Positions 18,930 to 27,918 of a stretch of 64,000 nucleotides of DNA are shown here, one piece after another. The stretch is from NCBI GenBank assembly GCA_028869255.1, contig CP110972.1, positions 5,060,001 through 5,124,000 of the forward strand, written 5' to 3'. Below the pieces are notes generated by a model, which saw only the letters and a program-made list of their open reading frames with translations, searched no databases and was not told where the DNA came from. Source of the stretch: Pseudomonas poae (GTDB taxonomy: Bacteria > Pseudomonadota > Gammaproteobacteria > Pseudomonadales > Pseudomonadaceae). Positions within the stretch are counted from its first letter, which is position 1, and each line of letters begins with the position of its first letter. Position numbers and translations under genes: made by a program.

Positions 18930-19330
18930 ATATCGGCCAAGCCGCCCGCCAGAGCGGGCTGAGCGCAAAGATGATTCGTTACTACGAGTCCATCGGCCTG
19001 TTGCAAGCCGCCCATCGCACCGACAGCGGCTACCGCATTTATGCTGCAGAGGATCTGCACACCCTGGCCTTTATCAAGCGTTCGCGGGACTTGGGGTTTT
19101 CCCTGGAGGAAGTCGGCAAGTTGCTGACCCTGTGGCAGGACCGGGGGCGGGCCAGCGCCGATGTAAAAGCCTTGGCGCGCCAGCATATAGATGAGTTGAA
19201 TCAGAAGATTCTGGAGCTGGGGCAACTGCGCGATACGTTGCAGGACCTGGTGGAACACTGCCAGGGTGACCATCGGCCGGATTGTCCGATTCTCAAGGAG
19301 TTGGCGTCGGGCGGTTGTTGCGAGAGATAA
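18926..19330 (+). CDS. cueR: Copper-responsive MerR-family activator CueR
   Basis: Cu(I)-sensing activator of copA and copZ, 134 residues. The N-terminal MerR helix-turn-helix is [20 protein letters not shown], a dimerisation coiled coil spans about 80-110, and the metal loop has Cys112 and Cys120 in CQGDHRPDC, the spacing used by Cu(I) sensors. Its ATG overlaps the copA stop (ATGA), so it is co-transcribed with its target and should be induced by copper. A CC pair near the C-terminus is also typical. Confidence 0.95.
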   Translation: MNIGQAARQSGLSAKMIRYYESIGLLQAAHRTDSGYRIYAAEDLHTLAFIKRSRDLGFSLEEVGKLLTLWQDRGRASADVKALARQHIDELNQKILELGQLRDTLQDLVEHCQGDHRPDCPILKELASGGCCER

Positions 19331-19355
19331 AATCTAACTAAATAGATACACAACC

Positions 19356-19451
19356 AAATGTGGGAGCGGGCTTGCTCGCGAATGCGGTGTACCAGCCAAT
19401 ACATGTATCGCCTGACACTGCGCCTTCGCGAGCAAGCCCGCTGCCACATTT
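19356..19451. repeat. REPIN after cueR
   Basis: The arms 19356-19382 and 19425-19451 are inverted group-I REPs. There is one mismatch (CTGCCACA instead of CTCCCACA). It lies between the convergent cueR and RIO-kinase genes. Confidence 0.9.
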
Positions 19452-19473
19452 TTGATCTTCATCTACCCGGAAA

Positions 19474-20373
19474 TTATTGCATCCACGGCGGTGGCGGTGG
19501 CTCATCCGGTACTTTGCTCGGCGGCGCATCATCTGCCGCCCTAATCGCCTGGCGACGCTCTTCATCCAGCCGCGCCGCTTCGATTTCGCGGATCACGCCG
19601 CCGACATCCGCCAGTTCTTCCGGCTCGTCGAACTCACCGGTCAAAACGCTGGCCGGGTGCAAGGTGCCGGCTTCGTACAGCGCCCACATTTCCTTGGCGT
19701 ACTTGGTCTTCTTCAACTCCGGGGCAAAGCGCCCGAAATAGGAAGCCATGTTGCCCACATCCCGCTCCAGCATGCTGAACGCGTGGTTGTTGCCCGCCGC
19801 GTCTACCGCCTGCGGCAAGTCGATGATCACCGGGCCGGTCGGGGTCAAGAGCACGTTGAACTCGGACAAGTCACCGTGCACCAGGCCGGTACACAGCATC
19901 AGCACGATCTGGGAAATCAGGAAGGCGTGATATTCGCGGGCCTGGTCCGGCTCCAGCGTCACGTCGTTCAGACGCGGCGCCGCATCGCCGTACTCGTCGG
20001 CCACCAGCTCCATCAACAGCACGCCCTCAAGGAAGTCGTACGGCTGGGGCACGCGAACGCCCGCACCGGCCAGGCGGAACAGCGCCGCCACTTCAGCGTT
20101 CTGCCAGGCATCTTCGGTTTCTTTCTTGCCGAACTTGGAGCCCTTGGCCATGGCCCGGGCCTGCCGGCTGTTGCGGACCTTGCGGCCTTCCTGGTATTCG
20201 GACGCTTGACGAAAACTTCGTTTATTCGCCTCCTTGTAAACCTTGGCGCAACGCAATTCGTTGCCGCAGCGCACCACATAAACAGCTGCTTCTTTACCAC
20301 TCATGAGTGGGCGCAGCACTTCGTCGACCAGACCGTCTTCGATCAGGGGTTCAATGCGTTTAGGAGTCTTCAT
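19474..20373 (-). CDS. RIO-type serine/threonine protein kinase (PA4780 family)
   Basis: Protein kinase-like enzyme of 299 residues with a RIO1-type fold. Visible are the ATP lysine in LRCAKVYKEAN (Lys44), the catalytic loop LVHGDLSEFNVLL (Asp168, Asn173) and the metal-binding Asp185 in IIDLPQAVD. The C-terminal ~40 residues are charged and end in a proline run. In Pseudomonas this family is annotated as PA4780-family kinase; substrates are not known to me. The gene lies in the cueR-to-fadI neighbourhood, matching the P. aeruginosa order. Confidence 0.88.
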   Translation of the reverse strand: MKTPKRIEPLIEDGLVDEVLRPLMSGKEAAVYVVRCGNELRCAKVYKEANKRSFRQASEYQEGRKVRNSRQARAMAKGSKFGKKETEDAWQNAEVAALFRLAGAGVRVPQPYDFLEGVLLMELVADEYGDAAPRLNDVTLEPDQAREYHAFLISQIVLMLCTGLVHGDLSEFNVLLTPTGPVIIDLPQAVDAAGNNHAFSMLERDVGNMASYFGRFAPELKKTKYAKEMWALYEAGTLHPASVLTGEFDEPEELADVGGVIREIEAARLDEERRQAIRAADDAPPSKVPDEPPPPPWMQ

Positions 20374-20506
20374 CAGCTTTTATTGTGGGTCCTTTATTAC
20401 CAAATACGCGTATGGCACTCGTTATACGGCAATCGGCTCGCCGGTGGGAGAGGCTACCGACCTCTGACCACTCAAGAATGCATCCAATATGCCAGTTTTG
20501 ACGCAA

Positions 20507-21784
20507 TCAACGCTCAATGATCGCGGTGACGCCTTGGCCACCGGCGGCGCAGATCGAAATCAACCCTCGGCCTTTGCCCGCCGCATCCAGCAATTTAGCC
20601 AGGTTGGCGACAATCCGCCCACCGGTGGCGGCAAAGGGGTGCCCGGCGGCCAATGAACTGCCCTTGACGTTGAGCCGGCTGCGGTCGATTGAACCCAGCG
20701 GCGCGTCCAACCCCAGGCGGGTCTTGCAATATTCCGGGTCTTCCCAGGCTTTGAGCGTGCACAACACCTGCGCAGCGAAGGCTTCGTGGATCTCGTAGTA
20801 ATCGAAGTCCTGCAGCGTCAGACCATTCCTGGCCAGCAAACGCGGCACGGCATACACCGGCGCCATCAACAGGCCCTCGGCGCCGTTGACGAAGTCGACA
20901 GCCGCCGCTTCGCCGTCGCGCAGGTAGGCGAGGATCGGCAAGCCACGCTCCTTGGCCCAAGCCTCACTGCCGAGCAGCACCAGGGATGCACCATCCGTGA
21001 GCGGCGTGGAGTTGCCAGCGGTGAGCGTGCCTTTTTCGCTGCGCTCGAACGCGGGCTTGAGCGCGGCGAGTTTTTCCAGGGTCAGGTCGGGGCGCAGGTT
21101 GTTGTCGCGGGTCAGGCCCAGAAACGGCGTGAGCAAATCGTCGTGCCAGCCTTCGGCGTAGGCGGCGGCCAGGTTCTGGTGGCTTTGCAGGGCAAGTTGG
21201 TCTTGCTCGGCGCGGGGGATCTGCCAGGTTTGCGCCATCAATTCGCAATGCTGGCCCATGGACAAGCCAGTGCGCGGTTCGCCATTGCGCGGCAGTTCGG
21301 GCTTGAGGTGATGCGGACGAAGTTGTAACAGGAGTTTTAATTTATCCGCCATGGATTTGCTGCGGTTGGCCTGCAGCAGGAGCTTGCGCAGCCCTTCATT
21401 CACACCGATCGGTGCGTCGGAGGTGGTGTCCACCCCGCCGGCAATTCCACACTCAATCTGCCCCAGGGCAATCTTGTTGGCCACCAGCAACGCCGCTTCC
21501 AGCCCGGTGCCGCAGGCTTGCTGAATGTCATAGGCCGGGGTTTGCGGCGACAGGCGCGAGCCCAGCACGCATTCGCGGGTGAGGTTGAAGTCGCGAGAGT
21601 GCTTGAGTACCGCCCCGGCAGCCACCTCGCCCATGCGCAGGCCGTGCAGGTTGTAGCGCTCGATCAGGCCCTCAAGGGCGGCGGTCAGCATCGCCTGGTT
21701 GCTCGCCGTGGCATACGGGCCATTGGAGCGGGCGAATGGAATGCGGTTACCGCCAATGATCGCTACACGGCGCAATTGAGTCAT
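20507..21784 (-). CDS. fadI: Acetyl-CoA C-acyltransferase (thiolase, FadI-like)
   Basis: Thiolase of 425 residues that cleaves 3-ketoacyl-CoA in beta-oxidation or condenses acyl-CoAs. The nucleophile is Cys91 in DIQQACGTGLEAA. The other catalytic segments are YYEIHEAFAAQ (His) and ISICAAGGQG (Cys). Length and the lack of a mitochondrial-type insertion fit FadI. It is divergent from the long FabG and MaoC genes, which could provide the reductase/dehydrogenase and hydratase steps on the same chain. The start is preceded by AGGGAG. Confidence 0.88.
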   Translation of the reverse strand: MTQLRRVAIIGGNRIPFARSNGPYATASNQAMLTAALEGLIERYNLHGLRMGEVAAGAVLKHSRDFNLTRECVLGSRLSPQTPAYDIQQACGTGLEAALLVANKIALGQIECGIAGGVDTTSDAPIGVNEGLRKLLLQANRSKSMADKLKLLLQLRPHHLKPELPRNGEPRTGLSMGQHCELMAQTWQIPRAEQDQLALQSHQNLAAAYAEGWHDDLLTPFLGLTRDNNLRPDLTLEKLAALKPAFERSEKGTLTAGNSTPLTDGASLVLLGSEAWAKERGLPILAYLRDGEAAAVDFVNGAEGLLMAPVYAVPRLLARNGLTLQDFDYYEIHEAFAAQVLCTLKAWEDPEYCKTRLGLDAPLGSIDRSRLNVKGSSLAAGHPFAATGGRIVANLAKLLDAAGKGRGLISICAAGGQGVTAIIER

Positions 21785-21897
21785 GAAAAGCTCCCTGTCA
21801 GTTGTGGGGTGAGTCTCTCAGACTAGCCTAGGCTGATCGAACGACTACCGCCCCGGGGTGGTCAACCCTTTGAACCCCAGCCTTCGGAGAGCGTTCC

Positions 21898-23241
21898 ATG
21901 TCTGACCGTTATATCGACTTCGCCAACTCAAGCCTCGGCCAACGCCTGGTCGCCGCCATTGGCCTGCCGTCACCGGTACGCCTGGAACGCTGGCAGGCCG
22001 GGCGCCTGCGCCCGGTTGAGGGTGCATTGTTGCTCGGCGGCGGCGCGCTGGCGGCCAAGGTGCAGGTGTTTGCCAACAAACTCACGGACGCCATTTATAG
22101 CTACGGCGACGAGAAATCGACCTGGATTCCCGGCCACGGCCCCAAGCTCAAGGCGGTGGTGTTTGATGCCAGCGACTTGCAGCACACCGACCCGCTCAAG
22201 CAACTGCGCGAATTCTTCCAGCCGTTGCTGAAAAACCTGGACCACAGCGCCCACCTGGTCATCCTCGGCCGTGCGCCGGAAAGCCTCAGCGATCCGTTCG
22301 CCGCCAGCGCCCAGCGTGCCCTCGAAGGCTTCAGCCGCTCGCTGGCCAAGGAGCTGCGCAACGGTGGCGTCCTGCAATTGCTCTACGTGGGCGAAGGTGC
22401 CGAGGAGCAGTTGGAAGGTGCGTTGCGGTTTTTCCTGTCGCCCAAAAGCGCCTATATCTCTGGCCAGGTTATTCGCCTGCAGGCTTGCGCCACGCCGGTC
22501 GAGGACTGGACTCGCCCGCTGGCCGGGCGCAAGGCACTGGTCACCGGCGCCGCCCGTGGCATTGGCGCGTCCATCGCAGAAACCCTGGCCCGCGACGGCG
22601 CCGAGGTGATCCTGCTCGACGTGCCCCAGGCCAAGGCCGACCTCGAAGCCCTGGCCGCACGCCTGGGTGCGCGGAGCGTGCTACTGGATATCTGCGCCGA
22701 AGACGCTGCCGGCCAGTTGATCGAACACCTGCCCGACGGCCTCGACATTCTGGTGCACAACGCCGGGATAACCCGCGACAAAACCCTGGCCAACATGACC
22801 CCGGAATACTGGGACGCGGTGCTGGCGGTCAACCTCAATGCGCCGCAAGTGCTGACCAAGGCGCTGCTCGACGGCGGCACCCTGCATGACAACGCACGCA
22901 TCATTGTGCTGGCCTCTATCAGCGGGATTGCGGGCAACCGTGGGCAAACCAACTATGCCGCCAGCAAGGCCGGGCTGATCGGCCTGGCCGAGGCGTGGGC
23001 GCCGCTGCTCAAGGAGCGCGGCATCAGCATCAACGCCGTGGCCCCGGGCTTTATCGAAACCCAGATGACCGCGCATATTCCGTTCGCCCTGCGTGAGGCC
23101 GGGCGGCGTATGAGTTCCCTGGGCCAGGGCGGCTTGCCGCAAGACGTCGCCGAAGCCGTGGCCTGGCTCGGCCAGCCAGGTTCCGGTGCGGTCAGCGGGC
23201 AAGCGCTGCGGGTGTGTGGGCAAAGTCTCTTGGGAGCGTAA
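21898..23241 (+). CDS. 3-oxoacyl-ACP reductase, long FabG (FabG4 type)
   Basis: NAD(P)-dependent ketoacyl reductase of 447 residues, about 200 longer than ordinary FabG. The N-terminal ~205 residues form a degenerate Rossmann-like domain without the glycine motif (about 45-180, VILGRAPESLSDPFAASAQR). The C-terminal SDR domain has ALVTGAARGIGASIAE near 214, HNAGITRDKTLANM, and the catalytic Tyr/Lys at about 352/356 in NYAASKAGL. FabG4 enzymes of this length prefer CoA substrates. It is followed after two bases by the MaoC gene and divergent from the thiolase. Confidence 0.92.
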   Translation: MSDRYIDFANSSLGQRLVAAIGLPSPVRLERWQAGRLRPVEGALLLGGGALAAKVQVFANKLTDAIYSYGDEKSTWIPGHGPKLKAVVFDASDLQHTDPLKQLREFFQPLLKNLDHSAHLVILGRAPESLSDPFAASAQRALEGFSRSLAKELRNGGVLQLLYVGEGAEEQLEGALRFFLSPKSAYISGQVIRLQACATPVEDWTRPLAGRKALVTGAARGIGASIAETLARDGAEVILLDVPQAKADLEALAARLGARSVLLDICAEDAAGQLIEHLPDGLDILVHNAGITRDKTLANMTPEYWDAVLAVNLNAPQVLTKALLDGGTLHDNARIIVLASISGIAGNRGQTNYAASKAGLIGLAEAWAPLLKERGISINAVAPGFIETQMTAHIPFALREAGRRMSSLGQGGLPQDVAEAVAWLGQPGSGAVSGQALRVCGQSLLGA

Positions 23242-23243
23242 GC

Positions 23244-24092
23244 ATGCAATGGCAGACACTGGGCAGCACTCCACTTCTTGCGCCGCTGTATTGGCGCGCC
23301 GCGCTCAAGCGCAAGATCACCGGCAGCAGCTTGCCCGAGCAGGGCTTGCGCTGCCGGGTGAGCGTCGACCCCAAGGCGGTCGCGGCGTATCGCAAGGTCT
23401 GCGGGTTTACCGACAGCGCCGTGCTGCCAGCGACTTACCCGCACATCCTGGCGTTCGGTTTGCAGATGCAGTTGCTCACCGCCAACTCGTTCCCCTTCCC
23501 GCTGCTGGGGTTGATTCACCTGAGCAACCGCCTGCGCATTCATAGGCCGCTGGGCGGTGTCAGCGAGCTGTTCATCGGCGTCCACGCGCAAAACCTCAAG
23601 CCTCATCCCAAGGGCGCGACCTTTGAGCTGGTGACCACCGTCGAAGATTCCCTCGGCCTGCTGTGGGAAGCCGAAAGCCGTATGCTCTGCCGTGGCGTGA
23701 AGCTGCAAGGCGAAGCCACGGAGGACATACAGCCCGGCCCCACCCAGGTCAGCGAAGTGACCCGCTGGAAAGCCCCCGCCGATATCGGCCGGCGGTATGC
23801 GCGGGTTTCCGGTGACTACAACCCGATCCACCTCAGCGCCCTCACCGCCAAACTGTTCGGTTTCCCCCAGGCCATTGCCCATGGGCTGTGGAACAAGGCA
23901 CGCACCCTCGCTGCCTTGAGCGAGCACTTGCCTGCGGCAAATATCGAAATAGAGGTGGAATTCAAGAAGCCCGTACGCCTGCCCAGTGAAGTGACTTTAC
24001 TGGCCAGCGCGGCCGGTTCCAGCGGTGAGTTGCTATTAAAAGGCACCGGCGATATTGAACATATGGTGGGCAAGTGGCAGCCGATCGCCTGA
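23244..24092 (+). CDS. MaoC-like acyl dehydratase / (R)-enoyl-CoA hydratase
   Basis: Hot-dog-fold hydratase of 282 residues that adds water to or removes it from 3-hydroxyacyl-CoA/ACP. The C-terminal hot-dog carries the catalytic signature RVSGDYNPIHLSALTAKLFG (Asp and His near 188-193) followed by AIAHGLWNKARTLA. The N-terminal half is a second, degenerate hot-dog. The start at 23244 is two bases after the FabG stop; an upstream in-frame start overlaps fabG and is unlikely. With FabG it forms an operon ended by the terminator at 24120. Confidence 0.88.
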   Translation: MQWQTLGSTPLLAPLYWRAALKRKITGSSLPEQGLRCRVSVDPKAVAAYRKVCGFTDSAVLPATYPHILAFGLQMQLLTANSFPFPLLGLIHLSNRLRIHRPLGGVSELFIGVHAQNLKPHPKGATFELVTTVEDSLGLLWEAESRMLCRGVKLQGEATEDIQPGPTQVSEVTRWKAPADIGRRYARVSGDYNPIHLSALTAKLFGFPQAIAHGLWNKARTLAALSEHLPAANIEIEVEFKKPVRLPSEVTLLASAAGSSGELLLKGTGDIEHMVGKWQPIA

Positions 24093-24119
24093 TTAATTGT
24101 ATATACACACGTAAGTTAT

Positions 24120-24146
24120 AGCGGACGTTTTTAATGTCCGCTTTTT
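24120..24146 (+). terminator. Rho-independent terminator after the FabG-MaoC operon
   Basis: A 7-bp stem (AGCGGAC / GTCCGCT) with a 9-base loop is followed by a run of T. It lies 27 bases after the MaoC stop codon. Confidence 0.88.
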
Positions 24147-24203
24147 CATTCAACTAATTGATTTTTAAAATATTTACATCTTGATACATCCTCCCCATAT
24201 ACC

Positions 24204-24261
24204 CTTGGTATTAGTCCCTTAAACGGTACACCTCGCCCGTATATAAGTTGTTAATACCAAG
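24204..24261. promoter_or_regulatory. Long-range inverted repeat in the leader of the lipoprotein gene
   Basis: CTTGGTATTA (24204-24213) and TAATACCAAG (24252-24261) are exact inverted copies 38 bases apart in an AT-rich stretch between the MaoC terminator and the ATG at 24384. It could be a paired operator site or a 5' leader RNA structure. The rest of 24147-24383 has no gene; no promoter is confidently seen. Confidence 0.5.
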
Positions 24262-24383
24262 TAGAGCATTGAGGGTAACAGCACCTGGGTTTGTTATAGC
24301 CCCACGGACAAATGCATCGCTATCCCTAGAAATAGTGAGCGTTTGAAGACAACCAAGGTTGTACAGGTGCAAGGAACTCAATC

Positions 24384-25979
24384 ATGAAAACTCAAGTAGT
24401 GTTTTGGAAAGCAAGTACCGCGCTGGCCCTGGCAATAGCAATGACGCTCGGCGGCTGCAGCAGCGGTGGTGGTGGGCATCACAGCGGTGGTTCTTCTTCC
24501 ACTGATACTGCCGCCGGCGGCGGGGGTACCGGCAGTGGCGGCACGGGTGGCACGGGTGGCGGAACCGACCCCGGCACTAACCCTGGCACCAACCCAGGCA
24601 CTGATCCTGGAACCAACCCTGGCACGACCAATTCCCCACTGGTTACCGCCACGGTGGCGGACACCCTCGGCGATACCGTCACCGGCGTGGGCGTTACCGT
24701 CAGAAGCCTGGGCACCACCCTCGGCAGCCTGCCAATTATTGGCGACACCGCAGATGGCCTGGTGACCTCTCTCGGCACAGCGGTAGGCAGCATCGGCACC
24801 GGCGTGTCGGATGGCCTGGGCACCCTGGGTACCGACAGTAATGCCCTGGGCAAAACCGTCGCCGGCGTGGCTAACGGCGTAGCCGACCTGGGCACTGGCG
24901 TAAGCACTACCGGTCAGAATGTGGCGACACTGCTGGGGCAAGTGCCCGTAGTCAGCGGTGCCGCCCCCTTGGTAGGGAATGTCGTGGGCAAGGTCGGCAA
25001 AGCCGTAACCATGCTCGGCGACACCCTGAGCACTGCCAGCACCACCGGGCCATTGGGCTCGGTTACCGACACCGTGGGCGCCAGAGTGCTGGTGCCCGTG
25101 GTGTCCCTGGTGGAAAAAACCACCGGTAAAGTCGGCAATGCCACCGGCCTGGATTCCCCGGTCGGTGGCCTGCTGGAAAAAGTCGGCGCTACCGTCGACG
25201 GCCTGGGCGATAAAGTCGCCGACGCCGGCGGCACCGGCAACCCTGTAACCGGCGCAGTGGGTAATGTGCTCAATGGCGTAGGCACTGTGGTCGGCAAGGC
25301 CAGCGGTTATGTCGACCCTGGAACCGGCGGCAATGGCAGCGGCAGTGGAGGTATTGGCGGCGCCGCAGGCTTGGGCAACCTGGGCGGCCTGCTGGGTGGT
25401 GTGATTGCCGGTGCCGGCAGCGGCCTGGATGCAGGCAGCACCAATGGTGTAATCAGTGCAGCGGGCATCACCGGCATCAAACTCGGCACCACTGTGGCGG
25501 CCATCGGCGGCAGCACGCCCAGCACCCTCACCAGCGTGCCGGTCGCCGGGCTCACCGGCCCCATCGGCAGCGGCCTCAACCCGGTCACCAGCGGCGTGCA
25601 AAAACTCACCCAAACCATCGGCGGCGCCACTGGCCTGGGCACCCCGATCAACGGCTTGGTCACAAATGTAGGCGGCGCCGTCGGCAGCCTGGGCGGCAAA
25701 ATCAGCGGCACCAACGCCAACCCGGTCACTAACGCCCTGGGTGGCACCGTGAGCGCAGTGGGTGGCACCGTGGCTTCGATCGGTGGGCTGGTAACCGGCG
25801 GCACCAACACCGGTGGCGGCTTACTCGGCGGCGGCCTGAGCATAGGCGCCGGCGCCGGAGCCTCGGCAGCCGCTGGCGCAGGTACAGGTGCGGCTGCGGG
25901 TGCCGGAGCGGGGGCTGGCGCCAGTGCAAACGGTGGTCTTCTGGGCGGGCTGTTGGGTGGCCTCACCGGCAAAAAATAG
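24384..25979 (+). CDS. Gly/Thr/Val-rich low-complexity lipoprotein (collagen-like annotated class)
   Basis: Surface-type protein of 531 residues. It has a lipoprotein signal with lipobox LGGC (Cys25, Ser at +2, predicted outer membrane). A Gly/Ser/Thr stalk follows with a 4-residue repeat of DPGT/NPGT (about 61-80). A long region (about 85-480) is built from loosely repeated segments such as VGxVGxxVxxLGxTLG, and a Gly/Ala tail ends GGLLGGLLGGLTGKK. There are no cysteines after Cys25. Similar proteins are often auto-annotated as collagen-like, but a strict G-x-y register is not seen. It has its own terminator and is followed by a TpsB-type transporter. Function unknown; an adhesin or matrix role is an inference. 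Confidence 0.82.
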   Translation: MKTQVVFWKASTALALAIAMTLGGCSSGGGGHHSGGSSSTDTAAGGGGTGSGGTGGTGGGTDPGTNPGTNPGTDPGTNPGTTNSPLVTATVADTLGDTVTGVGVTVRSLGTTLGSLPIIGDTADGLVTSLGTAVGSIGTGVSDGLGTLGTDSNALGKTVAGVANGVADLGTGVSTTGQNVATLLGQVPVVSGAAPLVGNVVGKVGKAVTMLGDTLSTASTTGPLGSVTDTVGARVLVPVVSLVEKTTGKVGNATGLDSPVGGLLEKVGATVDGLGDKVADAGGTGNPVTGAVGNVLNGVGTVVGKASGYVDPGTGGNGSGSGGIGGAAGLGNLGGLLGGVIAGAGSGLDAGSTNGVISAAGITGIKLGTTVAAIGGSTPSTLTSVPVAGLTGPIGSGLNPVTSGVQKLTQTIGGATGLGTPINGLVTNVGGAVGSLGGKISGTNANPVTNALGGTVSAVGGTVASIGGLVTGGTNTGGGLLGGGLSIGAGAGASAAAGAGTGAAAGAGAGAGASANGGLLGGLLGGLTGKK

Positions 25980-26032
25980 AATTGCACCTGGCCGATTAGA
26001 CGGCCTCACCTACAGCGCCTACGCTTGGTTGA

Positions 26033-26066
26033 GACGAGAGACCGCACTAAGTCTCTCGTCTTTTTT
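26033..26066 (+). terminator. Strong rho-independent terminator after the lipoprotein gene
   Basis: A perfect 10-bp stem (GACGAGAGAC / GTCTCTCGTC) with an 8-base loop is followed by six T. It separates the lipoprotein gene from the transporter gene, so the two are at least partly separate transcripts. Confidence 0.95.
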
Positions 26067-26165
26067 ATGGGTCAGTGATCGACCCCTGAAAGCACCCGAA
26101 CCGCGCCCCCAGAGCCCGGCGGGAATCTGCGAAACGCCGCTGCAGTTTTGACCATGGAGTGTCCT

Positions 26166-27848
26166 ATGCGCGCCTTGACGCCGTTGTTGTTACTCACCCT
26201 CAGTGCTTACGCCCACGCCGACCCCCTACCCAGCTTCCTCAACAGCAACGAGACCATCCGCAACCTGCCGGTGCCCAACCTGCCCGCCGACGCCTATCGA
26301 CCGGCAACCCCGCAGACCCAGCTGCCCACGCCGGCAGCCACCGCCGCGCAACCGCTGATGATGGACACCAAAGTCACCATTCGCAAACTGCAGATCGATG
26401 GCGGTACGGTCTACCCGCTCAAGGATGCCGCGCAGGCTTTCGAACCGCTGATTGGCCATGAAACCAACCTGGCGCAACTGATCGAAGCCACCCGCAGCAT
26501 CACCCGGCGTTACCAGGAGGACGGTTACTTGCTGTCCTACGCCTTCCTGCCGGAACAACGCTTCGAAGACGGCCTGGTGCATGTGGTGCTGGTGGAGGGT
26601 TATATCCGCGATTACCAGGTGCAGGGGGACATCGGTGCGGTGTCGTCCTACGTCGACAAACTCGCGGCAAAACTCCAGGCCGAACGCCCGCTCACGCGCA
26701 AGACCTTCGAGCGCTATACCACCTTGATGAGTGCCATCCCCGGTGTGACCTTGCAGGCCCAAGTGCCGCCGCCAGGCACCACCGATGGCGGCACCTCTAT
26801 GCAAATCACCGCCAGTCGCAAACCCTTCACCACCAGCATGAGCCTCAACCAGGCCAGCCGTGGCGGTACGCAAGCACTGCTGACCGCCACCAGCAATTCG
26901 TGGACCTCCATGGGTGAACAACTGAGCGTCAGCGGCCTGTTCCCGCCCGGCAACGATAAGGAGCACTACTACCGCGCAGCCTACAGCCAGTTCATTAATG
27001 CCGAGGGCACCCAACTGGTGCTGTCAGGTGAACGCTACCGCGCCGACCCCAGTACCAGCCTGCAACTGGGCGAAGGCCTGGAACTCAAGCCACACCAGGC
27101 AATCGACCGTTACTCCGTCGGCTTCAGCCACCCGCTGATCGCCTCGCCCAATGAGTCGTTGACCCTCGGCACCCGCCTCTACGCCGTCGACCAGACCACC
27201 CGCTACAAACTGGAGGGGCTGGCGCAACGCCTGGAACTGGAAACCGACCTGCGTGCATTTGCCTTCGAGGGTGACTGGCGCAAGGCCGATACCACCCAAT
27301 TGCGCATCCTCAGCGCCGGCCTGTACCAGGGCACCAACGGCATGGGTGCCAAGACCCGATCCGACTTCGGCGGGCTCAAACCGGACCTGGATTTTTTCCG
27401 CCTGCGCCTGTCCGGCGTGCAGAGCAACAAGCTCTTCGAGAACTGGCAAGGCGTGCTTTCCGGCGCGCTGTACTGGAGCGACGACACACTGCCCGACAGC
27501 GAGCGCGCGACCTTCGGCGGGCAGAATTTCGGCCGTGGTTATCCCGATGACCAAGGCTCGGGCGACAAGGGCTGGGGCGTGGCCTACGAGGTCAACTACA
27601 GCTACAACCGCGCCGGCGAATGGGTGCGGATCCTGCAGCCCTATGTGGTGTTCGACCGCGCCAAGACCTGGTTCAACGACCTGCCGGTCAAGGGCAACGA
27701 CATGTCATCGGCCGCCGTCGGCCTGCGCTTTGGCGACGCCAAGTACTACAACATCTCCCTGGAAGCGGCCAAGCCGATGTCGGAAGTGGCATTGGACAAT
27801 TTCGATCGGCGGCCGCGCTATACGCTGAGTTTCAGTTATCAGCTCTGA
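26166..27848 (+). CDS. TpsB-type outer-membrane transporter (ShlB/FhaC/HecB family)
   Basis: Two-partner-secretion outer-membrane protein of 560 residues. It has a signal peptide (MRALTPLLLLTLSAYAHA), a proline-rich linker, a POTRA region starting near residue 65 (TKVTIRKLQIDGGTVYPL; RYQEDGYLLSYAFLPEQ) and a 16-strand barrel ending in aromatic LSFSYQL. The barrel-closing loop motif is FGRGYPDD near 455, the place of VRGY in FhaC. TpsB proteins normally export an adjacent TpsA with a TPS domain; none is in this window, and the gene just upstream is the low-complexity lipoprotein. The ATG at 26166 has GGAG upstream; an in-frame TTG at 26148 is less likely. Confidence 0.9.
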   Translation: MRALTPLLLLTLSAYAHADPLPSFLNSNETIRNLPVPNLPADAYRPATPQTQLPTPAATAAQPLMMDTKVTIRKLQIDGGTVYPLKDAAQAFEPLIGHETNLAQLIEATRSITRRYQEDGYLLSYAFLPEQRFEDGLVHVVLVEGYIRDYQVQGDIGAVSSYVDKLAAKLQAERPLTRKTFERYTTLMSAIPGVTLQAQVPPPGTTDGGTSMQITASRKPFTTSMSLNQASRGGTQALLTATSNSWTSMGEQLSVSGLFPPGNDKEHYYRAAYSQFINAEGTQLVLSGERYRADPSTSLQLGEGLELKPHQAIDRYSVGFSHPLIASPNESLTLGTRLYAVDQTTRYKLEGLAQRLELETDLRAFAFEGDWRKADTTQLRILSAGLYQGTNGMGAKTRSDFGGLKPDLDFFRLRLSGVQSNKLFENWQGVLSGALYWSDDTLPDSERATFGGQNFGRGYPDDQGSGDKGWGVAYEVNYSYNRAGEWVRILQPYVVFDRAKTWFNDLPVKGNDMSSAAVGLRFGDAKYYNISLEAAKPMSEVALDNFDRRPRYTLSFSYQL

Positions 27849-27865
27849 AGAGAGCTGCACGTTAC

Positions 27866-27918
27866 AAGCTTTAAGCGGCAAGTTGACGCTAAGCGCTTCA
27901 ACTTTTCGCTTAAGGCTT
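27866..27918. terminator. Bidirectional hairpin between tpsB and the response regulator
   Basis: Outer arms AAGCTTTAAGCG (27866-27877) and CGCTTAAGGCTT (27907-27918) pair with one mismatch. The inner arms AAGTTGA and TTCAACTT extend the stem. The convergent response regulator stop codon lies inside it (27910-27912). Confidence 0.6.

Noticed and set aside
24606..25979. True collagen (G-x-y triplet) domain in the lipoprotein
   Set aside because: Glycine is frequent but not in a sustained three-residue register, so only the annotation class, not a collagen fold, is suggested.
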